Source of the DNA: Cryptomeria japonica
Taxonomy: Eukaryota; Streptophyta; Pinopsida; Cupressales; Cupressaceae
Length of the DNA stretch: 64,000 bases
Assembly: GCF_030272615.1 (NCBI RefSeq)
Contig: NC_081413.1
Span: 103,498,239 to 103,562,238 of the forward strand
Direction of reading: 5' to 3'
The stretch's first letter is position 1. The number at the start of each line of letters is the position of its first letter. Made by a program: the position numbers and the translations under genes. Under the pieces are notes generated by a model. It was not told where the DNA came from. It did no database searches and worked only from the letters and a program-made list of their open reading frames with translations. Positions 47,045 through 58,618 of this stretch are shown piece by piece.

Positions 47045-48457
47045 TGTTGGCAATATTGCATTATAACAAACAATGAAAGATTGTTGGCATTTCATAAGGA
47101 TATTGAGAAGGTGCTGATGATTATGGATATAACTGATTAAGGATGTTTACTATCTTGATATTATTATTTTGTCATTGATGTCAAGAAATTGATTTTCTAA
47201 TTCAATATGATGTTGCCATATCGTGAGAAGTATGATTTGAAGAATATAAAGTTGTCGATAAAAGACACAGGAAAGAATATGATGAATAAGGGGATGAATA
47301 AGGTATTCAATGGGAAACTATTACCGAGTCAGACAATGATGAGATCATGATGTTCAGATTGTTTTAACATCATACATATGTTGTAAATTGTAAAGGTTAA
47401 TACTATACTATGTTATCAAGCAAAGAACCTATTTGGTAAACCCTAAGGAACCCAGTCGGTAAACCCTAAGGTTATCGCTATCGGTTAATGAAGGCAGAAT
47501 GTCTACCGAGTGAAGTTTAGTATTTACCGAGTTGTTACCGAGTTGTAACCGAGCTATAACAGAATGCATTAAATGTTTGCATGTGTTATTTAATGAAGGA
47601 AGCTGATGAGCTGGAACTAATTAAATGATTGGTATGTCATGCATGAAGTTTGTTAATGAATCTAAGGCAATAGAAAGTCAGCATGAAGATCTACAGCATA
47701 GATTAAACCGCAATACCCTGGCACAAGTTCCAAGAAATATATGCAAGTTCCTATGCGGGGTAAATTATTTTCAGATTGAAAGATGCATTGAACCTGGACA
47801 AGATAAAAGATCTGATGGCTATGATTGATCATGGGAAATGTGATCAAGGAGATTAAGTGGTTACCTAATTGTTTATAAATAGGAAACTGTTGATAAAAAA
47901 TGTATGTGGGCAAGTGTATGCACAGGGATGCTACATAGTGATTACCGAGCATAGAAGCTTGAAGACCTGTTTGAATAACAGAGTATAGAAGCCTAGCAGA
48001 TGGACAAGATTAGTTCTATGTCTAGATTGTATTGAATAAATAAGAATCTGCTTTATCATTTTAGATGTGAAGTTGCAGATATATTTTATTACTGTTATTT
48101 TGTGAAAGTGACAAAAAATCTCTTAACCGAGTGGACTTAACAATCTTATTTGTAAAACCCTCTAGCAAGGTGACATTCTGATTGAGTGTTTGAAATTCTT
48201 TAACAAGGTCACTTCTAACAAGGTGAAGATCCTAACAGATCTGAGGAAAATCCCTTAACTGGGTCACATCTAGCAATGTATTTGTAATCTTTAATAGGAT
48301 TTGCTTTTAACATTTTTGGTTATATTACTGAAATATATGTTACCGAGGTTGAATCTGATGTTTTTATGGAAGATTAAGTTTGTATGATTCACCCCCCCCC
48401 CCCCTCTCATCTTGTTGGCTATTGGATTTGTACTTATATTAAGTATCAGAACTATCA
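47045..48457 (+). repeat. Cop-2 3' LTR
   Basis: 1413 bp. Relative to the 5' LTR it lacks about 165 bp between two TTTAAC words (joined at about 48310). TATA box near 47873-47880. An expanded C-run lies at 48391-48404. Confidence 0.93.
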
Positions 48458-48519
48458 ATCTGTACTTACGTTAAGTATTAGAACTATCATTTCCAAGTGG
48501 TTAGACTTATAGAAAGGCT

Positions 48520-48532
48520 GGCTCTGATACCA
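48520..48532 (-). other. NA-B primer-binding site (initiator-Met tRNA)
   Basis: Minus-strand TGGTATCAGAGCC, two bases after the end of the NA-B 5' LTR: the same site and spacing as in Cop-2. Confidence 0.93.
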
Positions 48533-48534
48533 AT

Positions 48535-49722
48535 TGATGAATACTAAGAGGGGGGGTGAATTAGTATACCAAAAAATACTGAACTCAAACACTTTATCAG
48601 TCTAGAAGAAAACCGGTATAATAGTTTAACTAACAAACTGGTTAACACAAATGCAAACCAAACAGAAAGTAAGGCATTCACCCACATAAGCACAATCACC
48701 ATAACAAAAGAGATTTTGACATGGAAACCCAAATGGGAAAAACCATGGTGAGATGAAACTCACAAGTAACTATCTACAGAATAGTAACCAGGACGGTTAA
48801 GGTCAAACTGGTTAAGGTCATACAATGTTCTTTACCAGAATAGATCCTGTTAGGAATCTCAATCTCTGTTAGGAGATAAGTCTAATTAAAGACTACCTTG
48901 TGAGAGGATTTTAGACCCACAGATGTGAATCACCTTGTTAGAGGATTTATAAAGGTTTTCCTGGGCCTACCTGGTTAAGGGTTTCTGACTTGTCAAAGAT
49001 GTGAGTAATCAACAAGTGAATGATCTAGCAAGTGGCATAGTCTGCTTGATTAGATCCATGGTAGCTCATTTCTAATGCATTTTAGCATTACTTCAATCTT
49101 CAATAAATCCACACTCTATTACAGTGCATAGACTTGATCTTCTCTATTAAGATCACACATACAAGAACTCATCAACCACCAAAAACCCTAACAACTACAC
49201 ACGCTAAAACCCTAGACATGTTGTCCTTAAAAGGAATCCGATTTCATGTTGGTCCAATAGGATTACATTGCAAGTTCCTGGGTTCATTGTATCTAGACAC
49301 ATTTGGTAACACGACACAAAATCACCGTCAAAGTGTCGATAGACGGTAACTCATCATAAAATATACCGGTTGGTAACTCATCATAGAGTATTTCCGGTTT
49401 ATACAACTTTACCGATTACCAATTGATAAGTCAGAGTAATACCGATTTAACTATTAAACAGATTACCGGTTTGACAAAAATGAAGACTGGGAAAATGATA
49501 ATTGCCGCTTCTAGTTTCTTTGCTCCATTCCGCTTGAGATCCTTGAATCGCTTGAGGTCTTCATGCCGCTTGAGATCAGTAAACACTTTCTACAAAACAT
49601 CGATAGTCTAAAGACTACAACATAATACTGGTTGAGCATAATTCATACATTCAAAAAGTGATCTCATAGCAAATGTGTGTCCATCAATGACAATCACAAC
49701 ATAATCATCAAAAATGCCAACA
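48535..49722 (-). repeat. NA-B 5' LTR
   Basis: 1188 bp, strongly similar to 25172-26363 throughout. On the minus strand it starts TGTTGGCATTTTTGATG and ends TTAGTATTCATCA. Confidence 0.92.
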
Positions 49723-51454
49723 GTTCATACATGGAAAATTTATTCTGAATGATTTAGGGATAAAATCACCTTGACGGGTGATGAAAGGAATCCCAGGTCT
49801 AGCACCATGATTTGTATGGGACCCATCAAAGTATAATTTTCACATGGTGGATGTTGTCAATGTAAACACAGATTCATCAGGGAAGTCTATTAGTAGTGGG
49901 TGACTATGTTGCAAAGGAGCCTCTGCTAACTGATCTGCAATAATATCCCCTTTGATTGCCTTTTTGTCCACATACTCTATATCAAACTCACTTAAAATAA
50001 TGACCCACTTAGCCAGTCTTCTAGTCAATGTTGCTCTTCTTAACAAATATTTGAGTGGATCAAAACATGAGATGAGTTGGACTTTGTGACTCAGCATATA
50101 ATGTTTAAGTTTCTGAGATGCGAAGATCGTTGCTAGACATGCTCGTTCTATAGGAGTGTAATTAAGCTCATATCCAATTAGGGTTCTGCTTATATAGTAG
50201 ATTACTCTTTCCTTTCCTTGATCATCATTTATGCCAACAAGGCTCCTAAAGATGAGTTTGTTGCTGATATATATAGTAATAGGGGCTTTCCTTGAGTAGG
50301 TGGAACTAATACTAGAGTATTTAGAAGATAATCTCTTAAAGCTTGCAAATTTTCTTGGCATTATTTTGTCCATTTGAAGGTAACTCCTTTTTTGAGTAAA
50401 TACTGAAGTGGATGACATTTATCTACTAGTTGTGCTATGAACCTTCTTATAGACTGCAGTCTTCCTTGTAACCCTCTTAACTGCTTAAGTGTTGATGGAG
50501 GTTGCATATCCATGATTGCTTTGATCTTTGCAAGATCTACTTCAATTCCTCTGTTAGACACAATAAAGCCTAAAAGTTTGCCTATCGTTACACCAAACAC
50601 ACACTTTTTTGGGTTTAACCTGACATTGTATTTCTTTAATCCATCAAATATATTTGCAAGGACTTCAAGGTGACCTTCTCTTCTCTATGATTTAGCTAGT
50701 AGATCATCTACATAGTCTTCCATGATATTATGGATCATGTCATGAAATAATGTTGTCATAGCCCTTTGATATGTTGCTTCTACATTCTTAAGACCAAATG
50801 GCATGACGTTCTAGCAATATGTTCCCCATGGATAGGTAAATGTCATCTTGTGTTGAGCTTCTGGTGCAATCCTGATCTGGTTATATCCTAAGAAACCATC
50901 CATTAATGAAAGCATTTCATTCCCAACAGTTAAGTCAACTATCATGTCTATGTTGGGTAATGGGAAATCATCCTTAAGACATGCTTTGTTTAGATCTCGA
51001 AAGTCGGTGCATATTCTTATGCCCCAGTAGGCTTAGTCATAGGTACCAGATTGGATATCCATTCTACATAGTTAATAGGTCGAATGAAGCCCACATCCAA
51101 GAGATTTTGGAGTTCTATTTTGACCAGTAATGCAATTTGTGGATGCATATTTCTTAGATTTTGTTTGTATGGTTTAATTCCTGGTAGAAATGGTAAATGG
51201 TGTAATACCAATTCTAGATCTAGGTCAGGTACATCCGCATAGGACCAAGAAAAATTGATCGAACGTTGTTTGAAACGATGTATGAATTTGTCCTTTTCTT
51301 CCTGGTTTAATGATTTTGCTAAGTGGATATTATGTACAACTTCTCCTTCTGCTATATTTACTTCTTCAATTTCTTCCATGAGTAATGTTGAATTCTCTTT
51401 TTCAATAGGGAGGTTGCCTAACTCACTCTTACCATTGTGATCACTCTGATCCAT
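49723..51454 (-). pseudogene. Gyp-C reverse transcriptase, RNase H and start of second RNase H
   Basis: The upstream part (51017-51454) ends in VGFIRPINYVEWISNLVPM, the start of a gypsy RT. The middle shows GFLGYNQIRIAP, MPFGLKNVEATYQRAM and the catalytic YVDDLLAKS (about 50689-50715). The connection domain includes KCVFGVTIGKLLGFIVSNRG. The first RNase H (49840-50418) includes RVIYYISRTLIGYELNYTPI and FDIEYVDKKAIKGD. A stop then precedes YFDGSHTN, the start of the second RNase H, which NA-B interrupts at 49723. Several stops and one frameshift near 50360-50420. Confidence 0.9.
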
Positions 51455-51457
51455 ATC

Positions 51458-51763
51458 TTAAGTCACAAAGGCACTTACCTCTCCAAAGTATGTTGTTCTA
51501 TCCAGGTCTACAATAAATCTTGCCTTGTGATCACCTCGTGGAAACCCTTCTTTGATACCAAGGAATTCTGCAATAGCTTCATCATTCTCAAACCAATCTA
51601 GAGTTGGTTTTCCTTCTTGTCCCCAATCAATCAAAAGTGAGTGTATAAGGGGTAATTCATTACTCCCTTCTATCCTAACAGATTCTGATAATATGCATGC
51701 TTGGTTATTTGAGTGACCTGATATATTTTTATCATCGATAGGCGATTTGTAGTCCTTTGTCAT
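51458..51763 (-). pseudogene. Gyp-C polyprotein segment between G-patch-like region and RT
   Basis: An open frame of 101 codons upstream of RT. It includes NQACILSESV, LLIDWGQEG, WFENDEAIAEFLG and DLDRTTYFGE. A similar order (NQICMLSKAP, PMDWGHEEP, WFEDELIAHIM, NLDNTTYV) occurs upstream of the protease at about 53530-53740, so a segment of the polyprotein seems to be duplicated. No known domain is assigned. Confidence 0.6.
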
Positions 51764-52222
51764 GTCTATTGCTTATGGGCTAACATCATGATCAGATAGG
51801 AATTCATAGTCATGAGAATCTATCACACTTTCTATGTATGTTTCAATTTCTGAGGTTGTGTCGCTTATCTCCTCTTGTTCTTGTATCTAATTTTATTGTA
51901 GATTCATGGGACTCCTTTGTATGGTGGTCACCCTTCTTAAGCCTGGTATAAGTCATTGTAGTGTTTCCTCATCTTATTCATTTGGTGGAGCTTGAGTTGT
52001 TTCCCTTGGAAAAATTATTGACAACAACCAAGGATTAGGTCTATTTACTGGTGCTAAGCTGGTGTCTGTTACCATATTTTCTTGTGCGGGTGTTTCAAAT
52101 ACTATATTATTGGGTGACTCAGTGCTAGGTTCTTATAGAAGTTGTCTCACATCTTCACCATCTGATTCTATACTAGGAGATGTTGGTGCTTTCTTGCTTG
52201 TCTGAGGTGAAGAGGGAAATAC

Positions 52223-52555
52223 TCATGTTGACAACTGACTTTGAGATATGTACTCTGATGGTAGCTTTGGTCTGTTCATTATATCTAGTGTACGTTGTCT
52301 TTCTTTTGTTATATTTGATACATGTTTATATCCTAACCCTTGATTCTTTGGGTTTTCATTCAGTACAATGGGTTCTAATCTTCCTTGCTTTTGTAATCCC
52401 AAGCTTGTGGTACCATCATACCCATGTTTTTGTATCATCTTGAATCCATTACCATACTGATCTAAAGGTAACCTGGGTATTGTCATGTCATCTTCTTCTC
52501 TATATATCCAGTGATTGACATCTTCATTAAGAGATTCTTCTTGTAAATCTCCCAC
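52223..52555 (-). pseudogene. Gyp-C G-patch-like segment
   Basis: The frame contains NGFKMIQKHGYDGTTSLGLQ followed by KQGRLEPI. This has the pattern of a G-patch (aromatic, Gly-Tyr/Phe, Gly-Leu-Gly, Gln-Gly, Pro-Ile), with Gly-Leu-Gly read as SLGLQKQG. G-patches bind RNA or helicases and occur after the protease in some retroviruses. Here it lies between protease and RT. The match is by eye. Confidence 0.5.
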
Positions 52556-52929
52556 CTAATGAAAGAGCATGAATATGAGTATCTTACTATTTCTTTTCCT
52601 TTGTCTTATTTCATTACTGTGTTTTGAGGCTTCCCAAAAGACCTAGGAGAAAGAGATAATTGTTTTCCATTTGAGGTACTTGAAATAGAGTATTCCCCAC
52701 AACCAACATCCTTAATCTGTAATGAAGATATTGTAGGCTCATTCTTCTATATTTTTGTGATCATTAATGACTACATTTGTGTAGTGAGGGGTTCTTCTTG
52801 ATTAATGGGTACCTAGTTATCTACACTTTCTTTTAAGTGATTACAGTGTTGGAATGGATTTGGATCACCCTTTATGGTGATTTCAATACCATTGTATGGG
52901 AATTTAACACACTGTGAATTGTTGATGGT

Positions 52930-53240
52930 ACAACTTGCATGGTATGAATCCATGGGCATCCCAATAACATGTTGTACCCTAATTATCTATCCAACACTTG
53001 GAGAGTAACCTCTGTTATTATAGGTCCTATTTGCATTGGTAGCGTAACTACAGCTTTTGAAGGACGCTCTTCATCATCATATGCTTTGATGTTTATTATT
53101 TTTAAAGGATCAATATGAAGTTTAGAATATCGCAATGCCTTAACCAGCTTTAATCTACAAATGTTGAGACTAGCTCCTCAATCTATAAGTACTCTTTTGA
53201 TTCTTCTCTTATGTATGTAAGCTTCTAGATGTAGCGGGTC
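52930..53240 (-). pseudogene. Gyp-C aspartic protease
   Basis: The frame reads RVLID, stop TGA, GASLNICRLKLVKALRY (about 53120-53195). This is the active-site block D-x-G-A-S-L-N, with the x codon now TGA. A second conserved part, reading NMLLGCPWIHTMQVVPST, follows near 52960-53010. The protease would cleave the Gag-Pol polyprotein. It is joined in frame to the gag C-terminal region. Confidence 0.75.
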
Positions 53241-56162
53241 ATTATGGAGAAGTATACCAGTGGGAACATCTTGTTCTGTGAACACAATACAGGTGCCATT
53301 AGCCAAATTACCCACCATGGATTGGAAGGCATTTTCATCTATATCTCTATCAACTACTGAATCTTGAAGTTCTTTGTCCAGGATAGCTTTATGAGTTGGT
53401 GATATACGCAATAGTTCAAAGAGAGATATCTTGGTTGGGGTTTTCTTGAGTTGCTCAACAACATTGTCTCTGTCTCTAGGAGTTATTGTGATTGTAGCCA
53501 TTGTATCATCTCTTGTGAGGGAACTTTCTGCAACATATGTTGTGTTATCAAGGTTCATTCCATATCCCTTCCTATAGTCATCATGTACAAGTCTGACATC
53601 CATGATATGTGCTATAAGTTCATCTTCAAACCATCCTGAAAGAAATGGTTCTTCATGCCCCCAGTCCATAGGACAAAGACTCTTGTCTTCATCATATTTT
53701 GGTGCTTTTGATAGCATGCAAATTTGGTTATCATAGTTGTAAGTCTCTTGATATTTCTCATCATTATCAATTTCTTCTTGTGAGTCATCATTTACTACAT
53801 CTCCTGAGCTAATGACATGAATAGTATAGTCATATGAGACTTTTGTGTAGTTAGTTGTGTTGTCTTGTTTTCTTGATATAGATGCCTTCTCTTTATCATT
53901 TTTGACAAATAGATCCTTAAAGATGGTATGATTCGTGTTTGCTGAAGTTTTGTTGGTGTCAATTGTGATGTCACCTTGATTGATCATGTCTTGGATTAAG
54001 TTTTTCAATTTATGGCAACTTGTAGTTTTGTGACCTTTAGTACGATGATATTCACAAAAACCACTATCATTACACCATCTAGGTTTGAAAGGACCTAGTT
54101 CATATACTCTTACTTCTAGCAAAGTGATCATGTTTGTTTGTATTAACTTTTTTAACCCTGATTCAATAGGTTCCCCTAGAGGTGTGTAATTCCTTTTTGG
54201 ATCATTTACCCTTGGGAATTTTGTGTTCATAGTTTGCGCAACATTTACATTGGTCGATAGAGTGTTATTATCTATATGTGGACTAAATGATTGACTTGGG
54301 CCTTGTAAAGACAAAATCAGTTGAGTTTTGTTCTTTGTATGAGTGTCTACAACACCATTGTTGGTCACATTTTTGTTTTTTGACCCAAATTTGGATTTAT
54401 CATTGTTGTTGTTATTGCCATATTTTATGAGACCTTGTTCTACTAGTCCTTTCCCACACTTTAGGGATTTTTTTGTGATTTGTTTAAATGTGGTCAAACA
54501 TTGCATTTGTATCGGGTACTTGATTTTAGGGATTGAGTTTTCTGTGAACATGTCAACTTGCTCTGTTTCGAGAATAATAATCTTGCATCTCCTATAAAGA
54601 GCTCTCCATCTTTGTAGGAAGGATGCAAATGTTTCATTCTCATATTATTTTGCGATAATAAGTCCATCAAAGTGACTAGGGTTTCAATGTTATGCAAGAA
54701 GTTAGCAATGAAATGTTTAGCTAATTCACCCCATGATGTGATAGTTGGTGGTAGATGTGAAAACCACTCCAAGGCCGAGCCTCCTAGACTTTTAGGAAAC
54801 ACTCTCATTAGATAAGTGTCTTCAGTTGCAACCTCTATACATATCGTAAAAAACTCTCTGATGTGATCTCTAGGATCACCTTTCCCTCAGTATTTGTCAA
54901 ATTTTGGTCTTTAAAAATGTGGTGGGAAAGGCGACATGTATAATGTGTGATCAAAAGGATAAGGAAGTAAGTACTGCATTGTGTAGCTCTTTTTATCATT
55001 ACCGGTTTGCATAATTTCCATCTGTTGTTGCAGATTCTATACCTGTTGGGACAAAATATCTCTTTGAGTGAGGAGTACACTTTGTGCATGTATATTTCCC
55101 ACAAAAGGATTCATGGTAGTATAACTAGGAGGTTATTGAAAGCTACTATAATTTTAATTCTGTGTGTTATGGGCTCCACTATGTATTGTGAAATAAGCAA
55201 CATGTGAACCCATGTTTGACTGGGTTGTACTCATTGTATTAGCGGAACCTGGGTTTGTATTCTGATGACTGTATGTAGATCCTATGGAATAGGAAACCGG
55301 AGGTTGAGTCGCACTTGTTGTATGAGACACTTGTGTTTGAATAGGTGTTGAGACACTTGACATTACCGGTATTGTGTGAGAGGATAGGATAGCTTGTGTT
55401 GGTGCATTAACATTTATTATTGAGGATGATGTACTTGATTGAGAAGTTGCATTTGAAATGACATTTGTTTGTATAGATGATGTTGGTGCATTCTAAGGAA
55501 AAATTGAGGTCATATCTTGCGTTTGTGTCATATGTGGTATTTGACTGCTATTTGGACCTAAAGTAGTTCCTAGTGGTAAGATTGTTGTGATATCAAAATC
55601 TTCAGGTAACTTGGCCCCATTTTGTAATAACAACGAGAGATATTTATCCCTATCATTATATATAAGAGCATCTAAGATCATAAGGACATGTGGGTGTTGT
55701 TGAGATGACTCAATCTCTTCGCGTGTTAAATTTTGTTGTAGTTAATATATTGTGGACATTTCCTGAGGATTTGACTATTGACTACTTGATATGTCCATGT
55801 TCCAAGTTGGATTACTGACAGGTCATTTTTTGGGTCCATCTTACTTTTTTCCTTTTGTGACCTTGTGATGGGTATTTAAGACTTCTATATGAGGATGGTT
55901 TAGAACCTAATGCAAGATGACAATAATGTAAGACTCTAGACCTAAATACATAATATGAAACACTAGACCAAACTCTCTATTGGGGATTTGGACGTGAGAC
56001 TTGTTGAGTATTTCGAGATTTTTGCAATGCAAGTTTTTCAAGTTCTCTTAGACGTTCTGCAAAAAATTCTCTATCAATTCTATGGGAAATTGTATACTCT
56101 CTATTTAGCTTGTACTCGACTCCTATGTAATGGGGTGTATATTTCTTTAATCGCCAAGCCAA
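53241..56162 (-). pseudogene. Gyp-C gag
   Basis: The N-terminal third (55154-56162) is a Ser/Thr/Gln-rich spacer with several stops. The retrotransposon Gag domain (about 54430-54905) shows LGGSALEWFSHLPPTITSW and, after a frameshift near 54640, ASFLQRWRALYRRC and EQVDMFTENSIPKIKY. The C-terminal part has a knuckle-like CEYHRTKGHKTTSC (about 54010-54060), typical of Tat elements. Asp/Glu-rich sequence leads to the protease. Gag forms the particle. The length is large, as usual for Tat elements. Confidence 0.8.
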
Positions 56163-56343
56163 GTTACCTAAACCATCAATGATTTCTCATTGACCGTCAT
56201 TTGGCTCTGTATTAGGTTGCTCGAAGGGGATCAAACCATCACCTAGGAGATCCATTAAGATGCATGCTATGACTTTCTAGGATGATTATGAAAATGATGA
56301 TGGACTAAGACAGATGTATATGATATCTAATACAAACCAAATC

Positions 56344-56480
56344 TAAGGATGTATATGAGGATGATAATAGGATGTAAATGAGGACTTATGCAACATATAT
56401 GAGGATGATAATAAGGATGTATATGAGGATGATAATAAGAATGTAAATGAGGATGATAATAAGGACGTATATGAGGACTA
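56344..56480. repeat. 24-bp tandem repeat
   Basis: About five units of the form gaggatgataataaggatgt plus atat, with point changes and one 12-bp interruption. Confidence 0.8.
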
Positions 56481-57492
56481 TGAAAAGACTTCCTATGGTC
56501 ACAAGTATGTAAATTTTTTTGAGTTTGTAGGACTGCCTAATGTTTCAAGATAAACTTTGTTTCTAGTAATTCTGCCTGTAGGACAAGTTTGTTGTTTTCC
56601 AACTTTGAGAATAGTTGTTTGAAGATAGGTATAGCTGGCTAAATTGTGTTATGACCAACTCTTAGAATTCAGAGATACATAAGGTAGGGCCTGAAATAGC
56701 CCAAATACTGACTCAATATTGGTTTGGTACAACAATACATTTATAAGTATAGAAGACAATCTTAGGCTGGAAAGTGGATAGCATTCAATGAGGCGCCCAC
56801 AACAAAATAATGAAACAAGACAAATAGATAGAGAGTATGGCAACACTGGCTCCACTCCATGACACACTTCTCGAGTATGCCAGTCTCTCTTACCCCAAAG
56901 ATCTGAAGATCTTATCACAGAGGGATTTCCATCTCATAATGTAAGGTACATGAGGGGTATCTATGGGGTACGATCTGCACTCCTAAAATCACTCAATGTA
57001 GGATTTGGGCTACTAAGTTGGTTCTTTTGGAAATTTTGAAGAGTCTCAATCCAACAATGAATTATTAGAGAAAGCCACTTAAGACTTTAGTTGAGCTTAT
57101 CGGTGCAGGGAAGGCCCCCGCATATGTTGAATTCACTCAACACTCTAGCTGCCTGACCAATATATTGATATAGCGGCTCGAAAAACCCTCTCGAGAGTAT
57201 GCTAGGAGAGATGATATCCCCAATGCATCCCAACTTGAAGTACCTCTGTGGGGTGATGAAATCCCTAGTCAAAGATACCCCTCACTACTAAAATGAAAAA
57301 TTTGGGCGTTGTTATCACCTTCTCCCTTTCTCCCAAGACCTCGAAGGCGGGTGGAAAGGTATTTGATGCAACATTAGGTCCACCCCAAACATGATAAAAA
57401 GTTATTTCCCTTAAATAAAATTAAGTGTGAGTTATTCTATTGATAACCCTGATTCACGTTCATTTTAAAACCCACATTTAGGTGTGAGATAT

Positions 57493-57703
57493 ACATGTGC
57501 ATGTCAATTTTAAAACACCAAACTGAAGTGTGAAAGCATGGATGTTAATTTTAACCAGGTTTATTTTAAGCCCAAAACTTAAGTGTGATAACATGCATGT
57601 CCATTTTAACCAGGTTTATTTTAAGCCCAAAACTAAAGTGTGATAACATGCATGTCCATTTTAACTAGGTTTATTTTAAGCCCAAAATTGAAGTATGATA
57701 ACA
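57493..57703. repeat. 55-bp tandem repeat
   Basis: Three well-preserved units starting gcatgtccattttaaccagg and ending gtgtgataacat, plus a decayed fourth at the left. Confidence 0.85.
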
Positions 57704-58618
57704 TGAGTGTTTATGATTCAGTAATAATCCGATCCTCTTTGTGAATTCGCCACATGCTCCAGACAGATAGTTAGTAACCCAATAAAATCCACATAAAATA
57801 GAAACTTCACAAAGAAAAATACGAATGCATAATGATACTTGAGTGATTGCATGATTTTGTATGAGTGATTGCATAATAGTGACAGAGCGATCACGTAATT
57901 CTGATAAAGCAAATGCGTGATTCTATCTAGGTGAATGAGTGATACACACATAGACCAAACAAAAAATAAAATAAAATAAAAAGATAATTCTGATCTGGAA
58001 CCTACAAAATAGATTGTAATGCCCTAGAAAGATCTCTCATCATCCACTCTATGTTAATAAAATCATATTTTACTCTATACGAGAGAACTAGGCTATTGTA
58101 TCTATCAATGGTTGGTTGGTCCTCTAGATCTCGTAGCTGATTTTCTTCCTTTAGGATTCGCTGATAGCGTCTGGCTTGTCTTCTTTGTTCCTTTGTGCAC
58201 TAGAAATCCTTATGTGCCATAAGATGACATAATTAAAAAATGTAATAAGTGTAAACCATATTCAGATTTAACCAATTTCATACATAATTTAACAGAGCAA
58301 AAAGCAGGAAACAAGAAATATCAGATAAAAATAAAACATAAATAACTCTGGCGAATGCGTGACAAAATATGATTGAATGTGTGACAGAATAAAGGCTATT
58401 GTGTGATGGGGTCCACACGAATGCATGACCCTGTGTGATTGATTGTGAAGCCTATCTATGCGATTGCATGATTGTGTAAACGCGATTGCATGATTGTTGA
58501 ATCTGCTGTGCAATCCATACAAACATGCAAAAAAAATGAAAATTTTGTACGACCTGCAAAAATCACACAGAAAACTAGAAGATTAATTATCTCTTTCTTC
58601 ACATTGGGTTCACTAAAA

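Larger units (their letters stand above)
40813..48457 (+). mobile_element. Cop-2: Ty1/copia retrotransposon
   Basis: 7645 bp, from TGTTGGCAATATTGC at 40813 to AACTATCA at 48457. Perfect target duplication ATCTG (40808-40812, 48458-48462) inside the 3' LTR of Cop-1. It holds complete LTRs, an exact primer site, one long gag-pol frame and a polypurine tract. It is closely related to Cop-1, yet must be younger because it sits in Cop-1. Confidence 0.95.
31636..48489 (+). mobile_element. Cop-1: Ty1/copia retrotransposon
   Basis: Plus-strand element. The 5' LTR starts (degenerate) TATTGACATTACAG at 31636 and the last bases of the 3' LTR are AACTATCA at 48489. The target duplication TTTCC (31631-31635, 48490-48494) is perfect. 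The 3' LTR is interrupted by S1 and Cop-2. Without these the element is about 8.0 kb. Integrase precedes RT in pol, which defines copia. It sits in NA-B in opposite orientation. It is inactive: a 35-bp deletion in gag, a duplicated integrase segment that shifts the frame, and nonsense codons. Confidence 0.92.
38055..48489 (+). repeat. Cop-1 3' LTR, split by two insertions
   Basis: Pieces are 38055-38982, 40204-40812 and 48463-48489 (TSD bases counted once), about 1.56 kb in total. The first 24-bp unit TGTTGGCATTACAGTAAGAG... is tandemly doubled. S1 (TSD CGAGC) and Cop-2 (TSD ATCTG) interrupt it. The last 27 bp, from tacttacgtt to aactatca, match the 5' LTR end. Confidence 0.92.
25172..49722 (-). 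mobile_element. NA-B: pol-less LTR retrotransposon
   Basis: Minus-strand element. LTRs start TGTTGGCATT (26363 and 49722, minus reading) and end ATTCATCA. Flanks are GTTCG (25167-25171) and GTTCA (49723-49727), a target duplication with one mismatch. In element order: 5' LTR, initiator-Met primer site, ORF1 (coiled coil plus knuckles), ORF2, upstream purine tract, polypurine tract, 3' LTR. No pol domain is present. Cop-1 (with S1 and Cop-2 inside) is inserted 30 bp after the primer site. Without insertions it is about 7.7 kb. Gene order equals NA-A. Confidence 0.9.
56163..58618 (-). other. Gyp-C 5' leader with tandem repeats
   Basis: Non-coding region between 5' LTR and gag, unusually long (about 2.4 kb). 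It holds two tandem arrays (56344-56480, 57493-57703) and scattered gcgattgcatgattgtg phrases near 57840-57930 and 58330-58500. Directly after the LTR the minus strand reads ttttagtgaacccaatgtg, probably the decayed primer-binding site; the tRNA was not identified. Confidence 0.6.

Noticed and set aside
52180-52443. Hydrophobic plus-strand frame like a membrane protein
   Set aside because: Opposite strand of the Gyp-C G-patch-like segment.
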